Shown here in pieces: positions 17,934 through 26,575 of a DNA stretch of 64,000 bases. The notes under the pieces were generated by a model. It was not told where the DNA came from and did no database searches. It saw only the letters and a list, made by a program, of their open reading frames with translations. The stretch comes from Bacteroidales bacterium (GTDB lineage Bacteria; Bacteroidota; Bacteroidia; Bacteroidales; UBA932). The position numbers and the translations under genes are program-made. The stretch lies in contig JAFSUF010000031.1 of assembly GCA_017445425.1 (NCBI GenBank), positions 1-64,000 on the forward strand, in the 5' to 3' direction. The stretch's first letter is position 1; each line of letters starts with the position of its first letter.

Positions 17934-18803
17934 ATGAAAAGGCTTTTCACGGCAATCGTTCTGACGCTCTCGCTCTTTGCGGCTTCCGGCTGCAAAGAGA
18001 AGAGCGCCAACGATTTTATAGGCCTTCAGATGTATTCTGTAAGGTCGTATCTCGATCCACTGGACGAGGGGCTGGCCAAGATTTCTGAGGCCGGCTACTC
18101 TTTTGTGGAGATGGCTAATTACAATGACGAGTCGGGGCTCTTCTACGGCCGCACGCCTGGGGAGTTCAAGACTCTCTGCGAGGCGAACGGCCTGCAGGTG
18201 CTCTGCTCCCATACCAACGGTCCCAATCCCGACCGTACGCCTATGGAAGATTGCGTCGCCTGGTGGCGCCGTGCAATCGGACACCACGCCGCAGCCGGCT
18301 GCATCGCCATAGTGGCTCCCGCGATGGCCTGCGATTCTCTCCAGACCCTGGCCCGTTACTGCGAACTCTACAATAAGGTAGGTGAAATGTGCAATGAGCA
18401 GGGGCTCAAGTTTGGCTATCATAACCACGACAACGAATTCAGATTCAAGTACACTCAGGAGGACGGCAGCGAGATCAGCTGGTACGACTATCTGCTGGCC
18501 AACACCGATCCCGACAAGGTTTTCTTTGAACTGGACCTCTACTGGGCAACCGTGGGCGGTGCCGATATCGTGGAACTGTTCAAGGCCAACCCCGGCCGCT
18601 TCTATATGTGGCACGTCAAGGATGTGTTGGAGGTCGGCGACCCCGCAACCACTATTGTGGATTTCCCCGAAATCTACAAGTATGCATCCCTTGCCGGAAT
18701 GCAGTATCAGGTCGTGGAGCAGGAAGACTTCACAGAAGGACTCGATCCCTTCGAGAGCGTAAAACGCTCCTGCGACTACGTCAAGACCATGCGGCCCGAG
18801 TAG
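17934..18803 (+). CDS. Sugar isomerase/epimerase-like TIM-barrel lipoprotein
   Basis: 289 aa with a lipoprotein signal (Cys20, FAASGC). The AP-endonuclease-2-type TIM barrel is recognised by GLQMYSVRSYLDP, GYSFVEMANYN, the metal-site segments GYHNHDNEF and ELDLYWATVGG, MWHVKD, and QYQVVEQEDF. Such proteins recur with Gfo/Idh/MocA and DUF1080 genes in Bacteroidota, where some act on 3-keto sugars as epimerases or lyases. It is the last gene of the locus and is followed by a strong terminator. Confidence 0.83.
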   Translation: MKRLFTAIVLTLSLFAASGCKEKSANDFIGLQMYSVRSYLDPLDEGLAKISEAGYSFVEMANYNDESGLFYGRTPGEFKTLCEANGLQVLCSHTNGPNPDRTPMEDCVAWWRRAIGHHAAAGCIAIVAPAMACDSLQTLARYCELYNKVGEMCNEQGLKFGYHNHDNEFRFKYTQEDGSEISWYDYLLANTDPDKVFFELDLYWATVGGADIVELFKANPGRFYMWHVKDVLEVGDPATTIVDFPEIYKYASLAGMQYQVVEQEDFTEGLDPFESVKRSCDYVKTMRPE

Positions 18804-18814
18804 CATTGTCCCAT

Positions 18815-18835
18815 ACCCCGAGCGAAGTCGAGGGT
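18815..18835. repeat. Short palindromic element (accccgag...gagggt)
   Basis: Self-complementary stretch in which ACCC pairs with GGGT and CGA with TCG (one bulged A) around a 6-nt loop. It lies between the isomerase stop and the terminator. Confidence 0.35.
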
Positions 18836-18840
18836 GTCTC

Positions 18841-18874
18841 AAAAACCGGTTTCTCCCCCGAGAAACCGGTTTTT
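18841..18874 (+). terminator. Rho-independent terminator
   Basis: Perfect 15-bp stem (AAAAACCGGTTTCTC at 18841-18855 and its complement at 18860-18874), loop CCCC, and a T-run on the 3' side. It closes the five-gene sugar locus; the A-run on the 5' side means it could also work in reverse. Confidence 0.85.
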
Positions 18875-19000
18875 CTGTGCATGCTGCAATAAATTGACAT
18901 AATGGCCTCACATGGCCACCTCATGGCTGAACCATCAACTTTTAAAGATTTGCGACTACGGTTTTTATGATTTGCAACCGGGTGGAGCTGGGCGGTGGAT

Positions 19001-19008
19001 TAAATTTG
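19001..19008 (+). promoter_or_regulatory. -7 box (TAAATTTG) for the BACON/LRR gene
   Basis: Exact TAnnTTTG match 31 nt before the ATG at 19040. The rest of the 236-bp gap holds the terminator and nothing else recognisable. Confidence 0.45.
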
Positions 19009-19039
19009 TTGTATACCGACAATCAATCCTGTAAATCAT

Positions 19040-22000
19040 ATGAAGAAGACCCTGATGCTGACAATGACGATGCTGCTGTGCATCGTTGCGATTTCCTCTT
19101 GTGATAATAAACCTGAACCGGCACCCAGACCGGAAATAAATATTGCCGGTCCATCCAGCATAGAGTTCTCCGGTGGTGCCACGGACGGAACGGTGACTTT
19201 CACCAGCAGCGAAGACTGGACCGCTACCCCATCGGAAGATTGGGTGCATGTGAGTCAGACAAGCGGTAAAGGGTCAAGCTCGGAGGTGCAGTTGACCATC
19301 ACCTGCGATCCCAACCCCAACGAGGAACCCCGGACCACCACCGTTACCATAAAGTCGGGCAACGTGACCAAGACAATTACTATTACCCAGCCTGGCAAGA
19401 CGCCGGAAAAGGTGATTGAGGTCCAGCGTATTGACTTCGAACAGCGGGAATATACGATATCCGTAGGGAGCTCACTGCAGCTTGTGGTAATCTTCACTCC
19501 GGAGGATGCTACCGACAAAAGCCTTATATGGCAGTCGTTTCGTGGGGTGGCTTCGGTTAGCGAAGATGGCGTAGTAAAGGGTCTTACCCCCGGTTATGAG
19601 GTAATCCGGGCTTACGCTGCCGATGGGAAAATAGGTACGGAATGCATAATCAACGTCACCAGTGACGTCCTGGGCAGCCACCAGGGCGTCGTCACGGACG
19701 ATATGTACGGCGGCAGTGGCAAGGGCGGCGATGACGTCAGTGGTGGATCAGGGGCCTCCCTCGGCAATGAAGAATCCAACAAGAACGGTTTCCAGTATCA
19801 ATATGCAAACCATACCGTCAACGTCACAGAGGCATTGCAGAGCCAAATGCAGAGCGTCAGCAAAAGCGGATTTGCGCTCCCCGCTGACCCTCAGGGCAAC
19901 TCCGCCATCAGCAACGGTGACGTGTTCGTATTCCCTGACAGCGAGAAGTTCCCTGGCGGCCGCGCAATGAAGGTCACCGGCGTAAGGGCAGAAGGGGACG
20001 GCTACTACTATAACACGACACTGGCAACAATCGATGAGATATTCGAGACTCTGCATATAGAGCAGAACGGGATGTCTATAGGCGACCATATAGAGAAGGT
20101 GCTGGACGAGAGCGGCAAGGAGGTAGACTATGTGAAGACCAAGGCGGGCTTCAGCATCTCCATCCCAGAGATATTCGGCGGCCTGAATGGCCTCTCGATA
20201 GGCTTTGGCGATAATGTCCAAATCAGCCCGTCGGCAGAGGTCAGCTTCAATTTGGATTTGGCAGCAGATGTGGTGGACTGTAAGCTCACTTATGCCAAAG
20301 CCAAGGTCAACACCTCGGCGCGCCTGTCGGCAGACGTGGCCATCAAGAACGGCGCGGAGAAGAAATGGGAGAGCCAGCGCTTCAAGGTGATAATGGGCGC
20401 AATCCCTATCGGCCCGGTTATAATCACTCCGGAGATATATGTGTCATTTGTGCTCAAGCTCAGCGGAGAGGTGAACCTGACCTTCTCTGTGAACTATCAG
20501 AAGGCATACTACGCATATACTTTTTACGATGGCGCGGGCGGCGTGCACTGCAAGGCTGGCGAGGCTGAGATTCCCGACAAGAAGGACCCGTTTGCAGTGA
20601 CGGGCAACATCTCCGGCGGTGTGGAGTTCGGCCCCAATCTCGGACTAAGTATAAGCTTATATGGCGGAGCGCTTGGCCTAAGCGTTCATTTTGACCCACA
20701 CCTGGCATACTCATTCACCGGCAGCCTGCCGTTCACGATGGAGACGCTGGCAAACATAGGCCGCACGGCCAACTGGCTCTCCAACGCCTTTACCGAGCCG
20801 TCGTGCTCCTTTGCATTCGGGGGTTCCGCAGACCTGGCCTACGCCTGGCACAAGGAGTTTGAACTCCCGGACAACATAGGCTTGAGCTACTCGTTTGGCA
20901 AGACATACCTGATGCCCAAGCTGGGCGAGAACCTGGACATCAAGACCAGCTCCGGCAATATGGCGATGGTGACCACTACCATCAAGAACAAGGCGTGGTT
21001 CGACGACAATATGTACGTGATTGTGCACAAGAACGGCCACGCGGGTGGCGAAGTATTCGCGAAATGCCCGTTCGAGATTCCGATGAAGCCCGCGGCAGAG
21101 GATGAAGAGGTCAACTGTACGGCGTTTGTACGTGGCCTGGATCCGAAAGAGCGCTATTATGTGGAGGGGCCGTTTATGACAATCGGAGCCTTTGGCTATA
21201 CTGCCGATTTGGAGATGTCACCCGCACCAGTCCACGCAGACCGCATCATCGAGTACTTTGACCCTAGGATAAAAAATGCCGTGAAAGGTATCCTTGGTGA
21301 TATCTATGCCGGCCGCGATGGTGACTGGCAAGACTGCAACTGGGACAAGGACTATGACAACATACGCAATTACAAGAATGTGACCGCTTATTATGATTCT
21401 GAAGGCATTTGCACCGTAGACATTAAGTTGCCCAAGGATTGGAAGTCAAAGAATATCATTGTCTCCGATCACAGCGCCGGTGTGGAGGGTATGATGCGGT
21501 GGAATCTCAATTCGTCAAATGAGCCTCCTTATTACAAGGTTAAGAAACTGGAGATTGAAGACAAATCATTGGAAGTTATAAGCTCGATAATCGCGACAGA
21601 CAAGGTGACGATTCACTCTCCACGTTTAAAGTATTATAGTGTTTTGGGCGACTATGATCCCAATACGCAGATAACAGATTATTCGGCTTACAATTGCCCT
21701 GACATAGATTTGAGCGGAACTGATATATACGAGTTCAAGTGGAATGCAGTCCAACTGGGAAACATTAAACTCAATGATTGTCCGCGGCTGAAAGAGATCC
21801 ATCACACGGGTTCCTATATTAATTTCAGGGAGCTGGATAAAGAGCAGGCGGAATTCATAGACATAGCCTCTATCCCCGAAACCCTGCCCAAATCTCTCTC
21901 ATTAGATAACTGCCCGGCATTGGAGTCAATCACTTTTACGAACTGCCGTCTGGATGGTTTTGACAAACTGATGGCCAATGTATTTGTAAACGAGCTTGAA

Positions 22001-22636
22001 ATAGGCGCAGGAGTGGCCTATGACCTGAAGATTCCGGATTGTTGCAAGTATTTGTCCATCCGTACAGAGAATTCAATTTTCTCCAACCTGACCATCTCCG
22101 GCTGTAACAGGTTGAGCGCAATTAAGCGTGGGCTGGAGTCGCGCCTGATAATTCGTAATATTACGTTGGTGAACTGCCCTCTACTCGGGGGGATTTACTT
22201 GAATAATCCATCGATATCAGGGATCAATGATTCCGAAGATTTGTTTATAGCGTGTGAGGATAAGATGATAGTACGCAATTGCCCGGCTCTTAAAGTTTTA
22301 TATCTTCATACCTACAATCCCGAGGCACAGGTCACTGTGGCTGATATGGAGAAATTGGAGGTTCTTGATGTACGGAGTGAATCGACTGCAGAATTCAATT
22401 TTGCAAACATACCGGCTTTGAAAAGTGTCCTTCTGAGTGGCAATTATATTGGAGGCCTTCTTTCGGATTTTCTGCAACAGGCCAAAAAGCAAGGTAAGGC
22501 AACGTTCCCATACAAGTACGTTTATGAATATAACGGTAATGTTTGGGTGTCGACCATCACTAACGACTATGGCTTCTGGTTCCCTGGTGAACCCGGCCAG
22601 CACTACCACTTTGACCCCAAGAATCCGAACAAGTAA
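19040..22636 (+). CDS. Large BACON / BIG2 / LRR-like lipoprotein
   Basis: 1198 aa. Lipoprotein signal with Cys21 (CIVAISSC). Domains in order: BACON (about 34-117; EFSGGATDGTVTFTSSEDW...), BIG2-type Ig fold (about 122-206), a Gly/Ser-rich linker (about 207-250), a long beta-rich region of unknown type (about 250-740), and a C-terminal leucine-rich, cysteine-bearing repeat region (about 850-1170; repeated N/D-C-P-x-L, e.g. DNCPALESI, VNCPLLGGI, RNCPALKVL). The build is that of a surface-exposed binding protein. The Kelch-AraC regulator gene lies directly downstream; ligand unknown. Confidence 0.75.
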   Translation: MKKTLMLTMTMLLCIVAISSCDNKPEPAPRPEINIAGPSSIEFSGGATDGTVTFTSSEDWTATPSEDWVHVSQTSGKGSSSEVQLTITCDPNPNEEPRTTTVTIKSGNVTKTITITQPGKTPEKVIEVQRIDFEQREYTISVGSSLQLVVIFTPEDATDKSLIWQSFRGVASVSEDGVVKGLTPGYEVIRAYAADGKIGTECIINVTSDVLGSHQGVVTDDMYGGSGKGGDDVSGGSGASLGNEESNKNGFQYQYANHTVNVTEALQSQMQSVSKSGFALPADPQGNSAISNGDVFVFPDSEKFPGGRAMKVTGVRAEGDGYYYNTTLATIDEIFETLHIEQNGMSIGDHIEKVLDESGKEVDYVKTKAGFSISIPEIFGGLNGLSIGFGDNVQISPSAEVSFNLDLAADVVDCKLTYAKAKVNTSARLSADVAIKNGAEKKWESQRFKVIMGAIPIGPVIITPEIYVSFVLKLSGEVNLTFSVNYQKAYYAYTFYDGAGGVHCKAGEAEIPDKKDPFAVTGNISGGVEFGPNLGLSISLYGGALGLSVHFDPHLAYSFTGSLPFTMETLANIGRTANWLSNAFTEPSCSFAFGGSADLAYAWHKEFELPDNIGLSYSFGKTYLMPKLGENLDIKTSSGNMAMVTTTIKNKAWFDDNMYVIVHKNGHAGGEVFAKCPFEIPMKPAAEDEEVNCTAFVRGLDPKERYYVEGPFMTIGAFGYTADLEMSPAPVHADRIIEYFDPRIKNAVKGILGDIYAGRDGDWQDCNWDKDYDNIRNYKNVTAYYDSEGICTVDIKLPKDWKSKNIIVSDHSAGVEGMMRWNLNSSNEPPYYKVKKLEIEDKSLEVISSIIATDKVTIHSPRLKYYSVLGDYDPNTQITDYSAYNCPDIDLSGTDIYEFKWNAVQLGNIKLNDCPRLKEIHHTGSYINFRELDKEQAEFIDIASIPETLPKSLSLDNCPALESITFTNCRLDGFDKLMANVFVNELEIGAGVAYDLKIPDCCKYLSIRTENSIFSNLTISGCNRLSAIKRGLESRLIIRNITLVNCPLLGGIYLNNPSISGINDSEDLFIACEDKMIVRNCPALKVLYLHTYNPEAQVTVADMEKLEVLDVRSESTAEFNFANIPALKSVLLSGNYIGGLLSDFLQQAKKQGKATFPYKYVYEYNGNVWVSTITNDYGFWFPGEPGQHYHFDPKNPNK

Positions 22637-22650
22637 CGGGCAAATGCGCG

Positions 22651-22658
22651 TATATTTG
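22651..22658 (+). promoter_or_regulatory. -7 box (TATATTTG) for the Kelch-AraC gene
   Basis: Exact TAnnTTTG box ending 6 nt before ATG 22665, in the 28-bp gap after the LRR protein. It decides the start: the in-frame ATG at 22644 lies upstream of the box. Confidence 0.45.
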
Positions 22659-22664
22659 TTATCC

Positions 22665-23717
22665 ATGAAGACCTGGCTAATCCCTATGATATGCCTGCTG
22701 GCCGCAGCCTGCGCTGGCAAGGGTGAGGTACAGGTCTTGGAGCATGACGGCGTCCGCTATCAGTCGCTGGCGGTGGAGCGGTTGCCAGACCTCCCAAAAC
22801 CACTAACCGGGCACGTAGTGCTACCGCTGGGCGATGGTTTCATGGTGGCGGGCGGACATACTACCGGCTTTGTTCCGGTGCAGGAGGCTTACATCTGGCG
22901 TGCCGGTGCCTGGACTACCGCCCCGATGCTCTACCCACACGACACCCCAGTCGCGCTTACAATGAAGGACGGCCGGATAGTTATTGGCGGCGGGTATTCA
23001 GAGAGTTTTGGAATAGGGCAGACATGGGGTGTGGAGAGTTACGACCCCGCCACCGGCAAATTCTCACCGGAGCCGATAATGAACTTCAAACGGGCGCACG
23101 CTACTGCGGTGGAACTTTCGGGCGGCAAACTAATTATCAGCGGAAACTGGTATGCGGCAGATGCAACGGAACGATATGTATTTGACGATTACGACCGGCT
23201 ATCGCGGCCATTGGCAGACACACTCTCATATCCGTATGTGCTTCGCTGCGATGTGGACAATGCCCTGATTTTCGGCAGCCGCGACGGCAGGTGTCTGCTG
23301 AGAGACTGCAGCATCGTAAGGAGATGGGATGGGGATTCAATAAAGGTCCCGCTACTGAAGCATTGGCAGCCGTATACTACTATCAACTACGGCCCAGTTG
23401 CCGATGAGGGGTTCATCGGCGATATGTCCACCGGCCATTTTATCTATCTGCTGCACGCAAAGGACAGCCTTGACCAGCACTCTGCAATACTAAAGGTGAG
23501 TGGGGAGACGTTCTCTATGCTGGAAACTTCAGTTCCGATTCCCTCCGAAGGCCCCTGGGGTAGGATTGGTTATTATGGATACCTGCAGGCAGACCGGCAA
23601 ACCCAAACTGCATGGCTGCTGGGGATAGATGTCGCCAAGAGGGTTTACCTTGTTTCCGTGGACTATGGCGCAGCCCAAGGCGGGAAGCCGGCCCCCGCTT
23701 GCAATGTATTTCACTGA
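22665..23717 (+). CDS. Kelch-type sensor, N-terminal part of a frameshifted Kelch-TM-AraC regulator
   Basis: Open frame of 350 aa starting with a hydrophobic signal (MKTWLIPMICLLAAAC) that could be a lipobox or simply a first membrane segment. Kelch-like blades follow: DGFMVAGGH, AYIWRAGAWTTAPML, DGRIVIGGGY, YDPATGKFSPEPIMNF, GGKLIISGNWY. The frame runs out at 23717. Removing one C from the C5 tract at 23692-23696 joins it in phase to the frame at 23704-24321, which completes the last blade (PDGRMVIAGGISD). I read the two as one gene with a one-base insertion, real or from sequencing. Confidence 0.7.
   Translation: MKTWLIPMICLLAAACAGKGEVQVLEHDGVRYQSLAVERLPDLPKPLTGHVVLPLGDGFMVAGGHTTGFVPVQEAYIWRAGAWTTAPMLYPHDTPVALTMKDGRIVIGGGYSESFGIGQTWGVESYDPATGKFSPEPIMNFKRAHATAVELSGGKLIISGNWYAADATERYVFDDYDRLSRPLADTLSYPYVLRCDVDNALIFGSRDGRCLLRDCSIVRRWDGDSIKVPLLKHWQPYTTINYGPVADEGFIGDMSTGHFIYLLHAKDSLDQHSAILKVSGETFSMLETSVPIPSEGPWGRIGYYGYLQADRQTQTAWLLGIDVAKRVYLVSVDYGAAQGGKPAPACNVFH
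23692..23696 (+). other. C5 tract at the probable frameshift site
   Basis: Five consecutive C residues at the exact place where the Kelch frame and the AraC frame must be joined; four C would restore one continuous reading frame. Confidence 0.6.
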
Positions 23718-24321
23718 GCCCTTGGAAGATGTCGGGCAGTTCCCGACAAGCCGTTTGCTGCCAGACGGACGTATGGTGATAGCAGGCGGGATAAGCGACT
23801 CAAACTATGAGCCGCACGCGGCAACGTATATATTCTCTGTCAATCCTGTCCCCCGCCGCAGTGCCATTCTGCCAGTTTTGGCGGGAATCATCATAATAGG
23901 TGCTTGTGCGGCGCTGATTACAATCAGGCGCAGGCGCCGCAGGGTATTGGAAGAGCCTCCTGCTGCAGAACGGCTCACAATGGCGCAGCGGATAGAATCA
24001 TTGATGCGCGACAGGCAGCTTTTCAAGCGGGCCGATCTCCGTCTGGCCGATGTTGCCAGGGAGCTGAATACCAACACTACCTATGTCTCTGCATGCGTCA
24101 ATTCTGAGACGGGATTGTCTTTCCCCGATTATGTGGCCACGTTCCGTGTCCGCTACGCACAGAGACTTATGTGCGACTATCCGGATAAGCCACTGCCCGA
24201 TGTTGCGGCCGAGTCAGGATTTGCAAACGAGAAATCTTTCTACCGTACCTTCAAGGCGCACACAGGAAAAACCCCCGGCGCATGGAGAACCTCACACGCC
24301 GGGGGAATATCTGATAAATAG
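23704..24321 (+). CDS. TM helix and AraC-type HTH, C-terminal part of the frameshifted regulator
   Basis: Frame giving 205 aa from ATG 23704. It starts within a Kelch blade (RLLPDGRMVIAGG), then one membrane helix (AILPVLAGIIIIGACAALITI, about residues 60-80) and an Arg-rich stop-transfer. The C-terminal AraC/XylS double helix-turn-helix covers about 110-200 (LRLADVARELNTNTTYVSACVN; PDVAAESGFANEKSFYRTFKAHTGKTP). As one protein with the upstream frame it would be a membrane-bound one-component regulator: periplasmic Kelch sensor, cytoplasmic DNA-binding domain. Possible target: the adjacent LRR lipoprotein gene. Confidence 0.75.
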   Translation: MYFTEPLEDVGQFPTSRLLPDGRMVIAGGISDSNYEPHAATYIFSVNPVPRRSAILPVLAGIIIIGACAALITIRRRRRRVLEEPPAAERLTMAQRIESLMRDRQLFKRADLRLADVARELNTNTTYVSACVNSETGLSFPDYVATFRVRYAQRLMCDYPDKPLPDVAAESGFANEKSFYRTFKAHTGKTPGAWRTSHAGGISDK

Positions 24322-24337
24322 TTAATCTTAGCTGCTT

Positions 24338-25588
24338 CTAGCCCTGGATTGCTGCGATGCCGGGGAGGACTTTGCCTTCCAGATATTCGAGCATTGCGCC
24401 GCCGCCGGTGGAAACGTAGCTGACCTTGTCGGCATAGCCCATCTGGGTAACTGCTGCAACGCTGTCGCCGCCGCCTACCAGGGTGAAGGCACCCTTATCG
24501 GTAGCCTCTTTCAGGGTCTGGGCGATTGCGTTGGTGCCCTTTGCAAAGTTGGGCATTTCAAATACTCCCACGGGACCGTTCCAGAGGATGGTCTTGGAGG
24601 CGAGGATAACTTCGCGGAATTTTGCAACTGCCTCGGGAGCTGCATCTACACCCTCGTAATCATCGGGAATGTTGTTAGAGGGGCAGATGATGGTGTTGGC
24701 ATCGTTGCTGAAATCGTCAGCAGCCACTACTGTGTCAGAGAGGTATACCTTTACCCCTTTCTTCTTTGCCTCGGAGAGGACGTTGAGTGCTACGTCCTGC
24801 TGGTCATCTTCACAGAGGGATTTGCCGACCTTGCCGCCGAGAGCCTTCTTGAAGGTGTAAACCATACCGCCGCCGATAACCAGGTTGTCTACCAGGTCAA
24901 GCAGGTGGGAGATGATGCCTATCTTGGAAGATACCTTGCTGCCACCGATGATTGCGGTGAGAGGGCGCTGGGGTGATTCCAGAACGGTGTTGATGGCTTT
25001 GATCTCGCCTTCCATCACATAGCCGAACATCTTGTCGTTAGGGAAGTATTCGGCGATAAGGGCTGTGGAAGCGTGTGCGCGGTGTGCCGTGCCGAATGCA
25101 TCGTTGATATAGCAGTCTGCGTAAGAAGCGAGCTTCTTCACAAACTCTTTCTGGCTGGCCTTTACGGCAGCCTTTGCAGCTTTCTTCTCTTCATCGGAAG
25201 CGTCTGCGGCGAGACCTCTGGGCTTACCCTCTTCCTCTGCATAGAAGCGTAGGTTCTCGAGCAGCAGCACGTCGCCCGGCTTGAGGGCTGCGGCCTGTGC
25301 ATCGGCCTTCATACAATCATCTGCAAACTGGACTTTAGCACCGAGTTTTGCCTCTACTGCTCCAATGATGTGCTTGAGGGAGTATTTGGCTTCAACACCC
25401 TTGGGACGGCCCAGATGGGACATGATAATCAGGGCGCCACCCTTCTCAAGGACCTTCTTGAGGGTAGGGATAGCCGCACGGATGCGGGTGTCGTCGGTGA
25501 TTTCGAATTTGTCGTTCAAAGGAACGTTGAAGTCAACTCTCACGATGGCTTTTTTGCCGGAGAAGTCGTAGTTTGAAATGTTTTGCAT
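24338..25588 (-). CDS. pgk: Phosphoglycerate kinase
   Basis: Glycolytic enzyme moving the acyl phosphate of 1,3-bisphosphoglycerate to ADP. 416 aa from ATG 25588. Signatures: [13 protein letters not shown] (about residues 11-23), [39 protein letters not shown], and the C-terminal GGGDSVAAV / [11 protein letters not shown]. It has its own promoter box and converges with the AraC gene. Confidence 0.97.
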   Translation of the reverse strand: MQNISNYDFSGKKAIVRVDFNVPLNDKFEITDDTRIRAAIPTLKKVLEKGGALIIMSHLGRPKGVEAKYSLKHIIGAVEAKLGAKVQFADDCMKADAQAAALKPGDVLLLENLRFYAEEEGKPRGLAADASDEEKKAAKAAVKASQKEFVKKLASYADCYINDAFGTAHRAHASTALIAEYFPNDKMFGYVMEGEIKAINTVLESPQRPLTAIIGGSKVSSKIGIISHLLDLVDNLVIGGGMVYTFKKALGGKVGKSLCEDDQQDVALNVLSEAKKKGVKVYLSDTVVAADDFSNDANTIICPSNNIPDDYEGVDAAPEAVAKFREVILASKTILWNGPVGVFEMPNFAKGTNAIAQTLKEATDKGAFTLVGGGDSVAAVTQMGYADKVSYVSTGGGAMLEYLEGKVLPGIAAIQG

Positions 25589-25630
25589 GATATGTTTGGT
25601 TAATAATTTCTGACCAAAGGGGATGGACCG

Positions 25631-25638
25631 CAAAAGTA
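25631..25638 (-). promoter_or_regulatory. -7 box (TACTTTTG) for pgk
   Basis: Exact minus-strand TAnnTTTG match 42 nt before the pgk ATG, with a TTG about 22 nt further upstream (25661-25663). Confidence 0.5.
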
Positions 25639-25657
25639 ATAAATATTTCTGTTTATC

Positions 25658-26566
25658 CTACAATCTCACCCGGGTGAACACGCTAAGAGGCAGTATCTTG
25701 CCAAATCGGTCGGTCAAAACCAGCTCGCCGCTCTCCACGTCCGCCCCTTTGCCCGGATTGAGGGCGCTGCGCACGGCAGTCTCCGACAGTAGGGAGGAGT
25801 AGCCGTTGGCGTACAGGTTCAGTATCAGGAAGCTATCTTTGGGGGCAAGGATATCTTCCACTACGCAGAGCATCTCGTATAGGCAGTCCTCCAGTTTCCA
25901 CTTCTCGCCGTCGGGGCCGTGGCCGTAGGCGGGGGGATCCAACATTATCCCCTGGTATTTATTGCCGCGGCGCGCCTCGCGACGGACAAACTTGAGGGCA
26001 TCTTCCACTACCCAGCGGATGGAATCCATACGGCTGAGTTCCATGTTCTGCCGGGCCCAGGTGACAACCTGCTTCACGGAGTCCAGGTGAGTGACATCCG
26101 CCCCCGCCTTGCGGGCGGCCAGCGATGCGCCGCCGGTGTAGGCGAAAAGATTCAAAACTTTGACCGGCTTACCACCGGAACCGGCGACCAGGCGCGATGT
26201 ATTCTCGTAAATGAACTCCCAGTTGGGGGCTTGCTCGGGGAACACTCCGACGTGTTTGAAGGAGGTCATGCCCATCCGGAGGGTGAGTCCCAGCGGCTGA
26301 TAGGTCACCGGCCATTGCTCTTCCATCCGTTTGAGGGTTTTCCACGAACCGCTGTCCTGCTGCCCTGCGGTGGAAAAGCCTCCGCCCGGGATAAACCGGG
26401 TATGGGCCAGACGGTTCCACTCGTCGTCGGACAAACTTTTTTTCCAGAGCGCCTTGGGCTCGGGGCGGATTGTGACATACTTGCCAAACCGCTCCAACTT
26501 GCAAAAGTCGCCGCAGTCTATCAGTTCATAATCCTTCCAGGCGGGTGTAGGGCTCTCTATAATCAT
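25658..26566 (-). CDS. SAM-dependent methyltransferase, RlmI/RlmK-like
   Basis: 302 aa. The Rossmann methyltransferase core shows VLNLFAYTGGASLAARKAGADVTHLD (motif I region, about 143-168), LDPPAYGHG (motif IV), and LNLYANGYSS. This matches class I SAM methyltransferases of the 23S rRNA m5C type (RlmI/RlmK), without the N-terminal PUA domain of RlmI. The exact target base is not predictable. It follows lgt by 9 nt in the minus-strand operon. Confidence 0.8.
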   Translation of the reverse strand: MIIESPTPAWKDYELIDCGDFCKLERFGKYVTIRPEPKALWKKSLSDDEWNRLAHTRFIPGGGFSTAGQQDSGSWKTLKRMEEQWPVTYQPLGLTLRMGMTSFKHVGVFPEQAPNWEFIYENTSRLVAGSGGKPVKVLNLFAYTGGASLAARKAGADVTHLDSVKQVVTWARQNMELSRMDSIRWVVEDALKFVRREARRGNKYQGIMLDPPAYGHGPDGEKWKLEDCLYEMLCVVEDILAPKDSFLILNLYANGYSSLLSETAVRSALNPGKGADVESGELVLTDRFGKILPLSVFTRVRL

Positions 26567-26575
26567 AGGCAGATT

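Noticed and set aside
18804..19039. Possible small RNA gene between the sugar locus and the BACON gene
   Set aside because: The structure present is explained by a strong terminator and a short palindrome.
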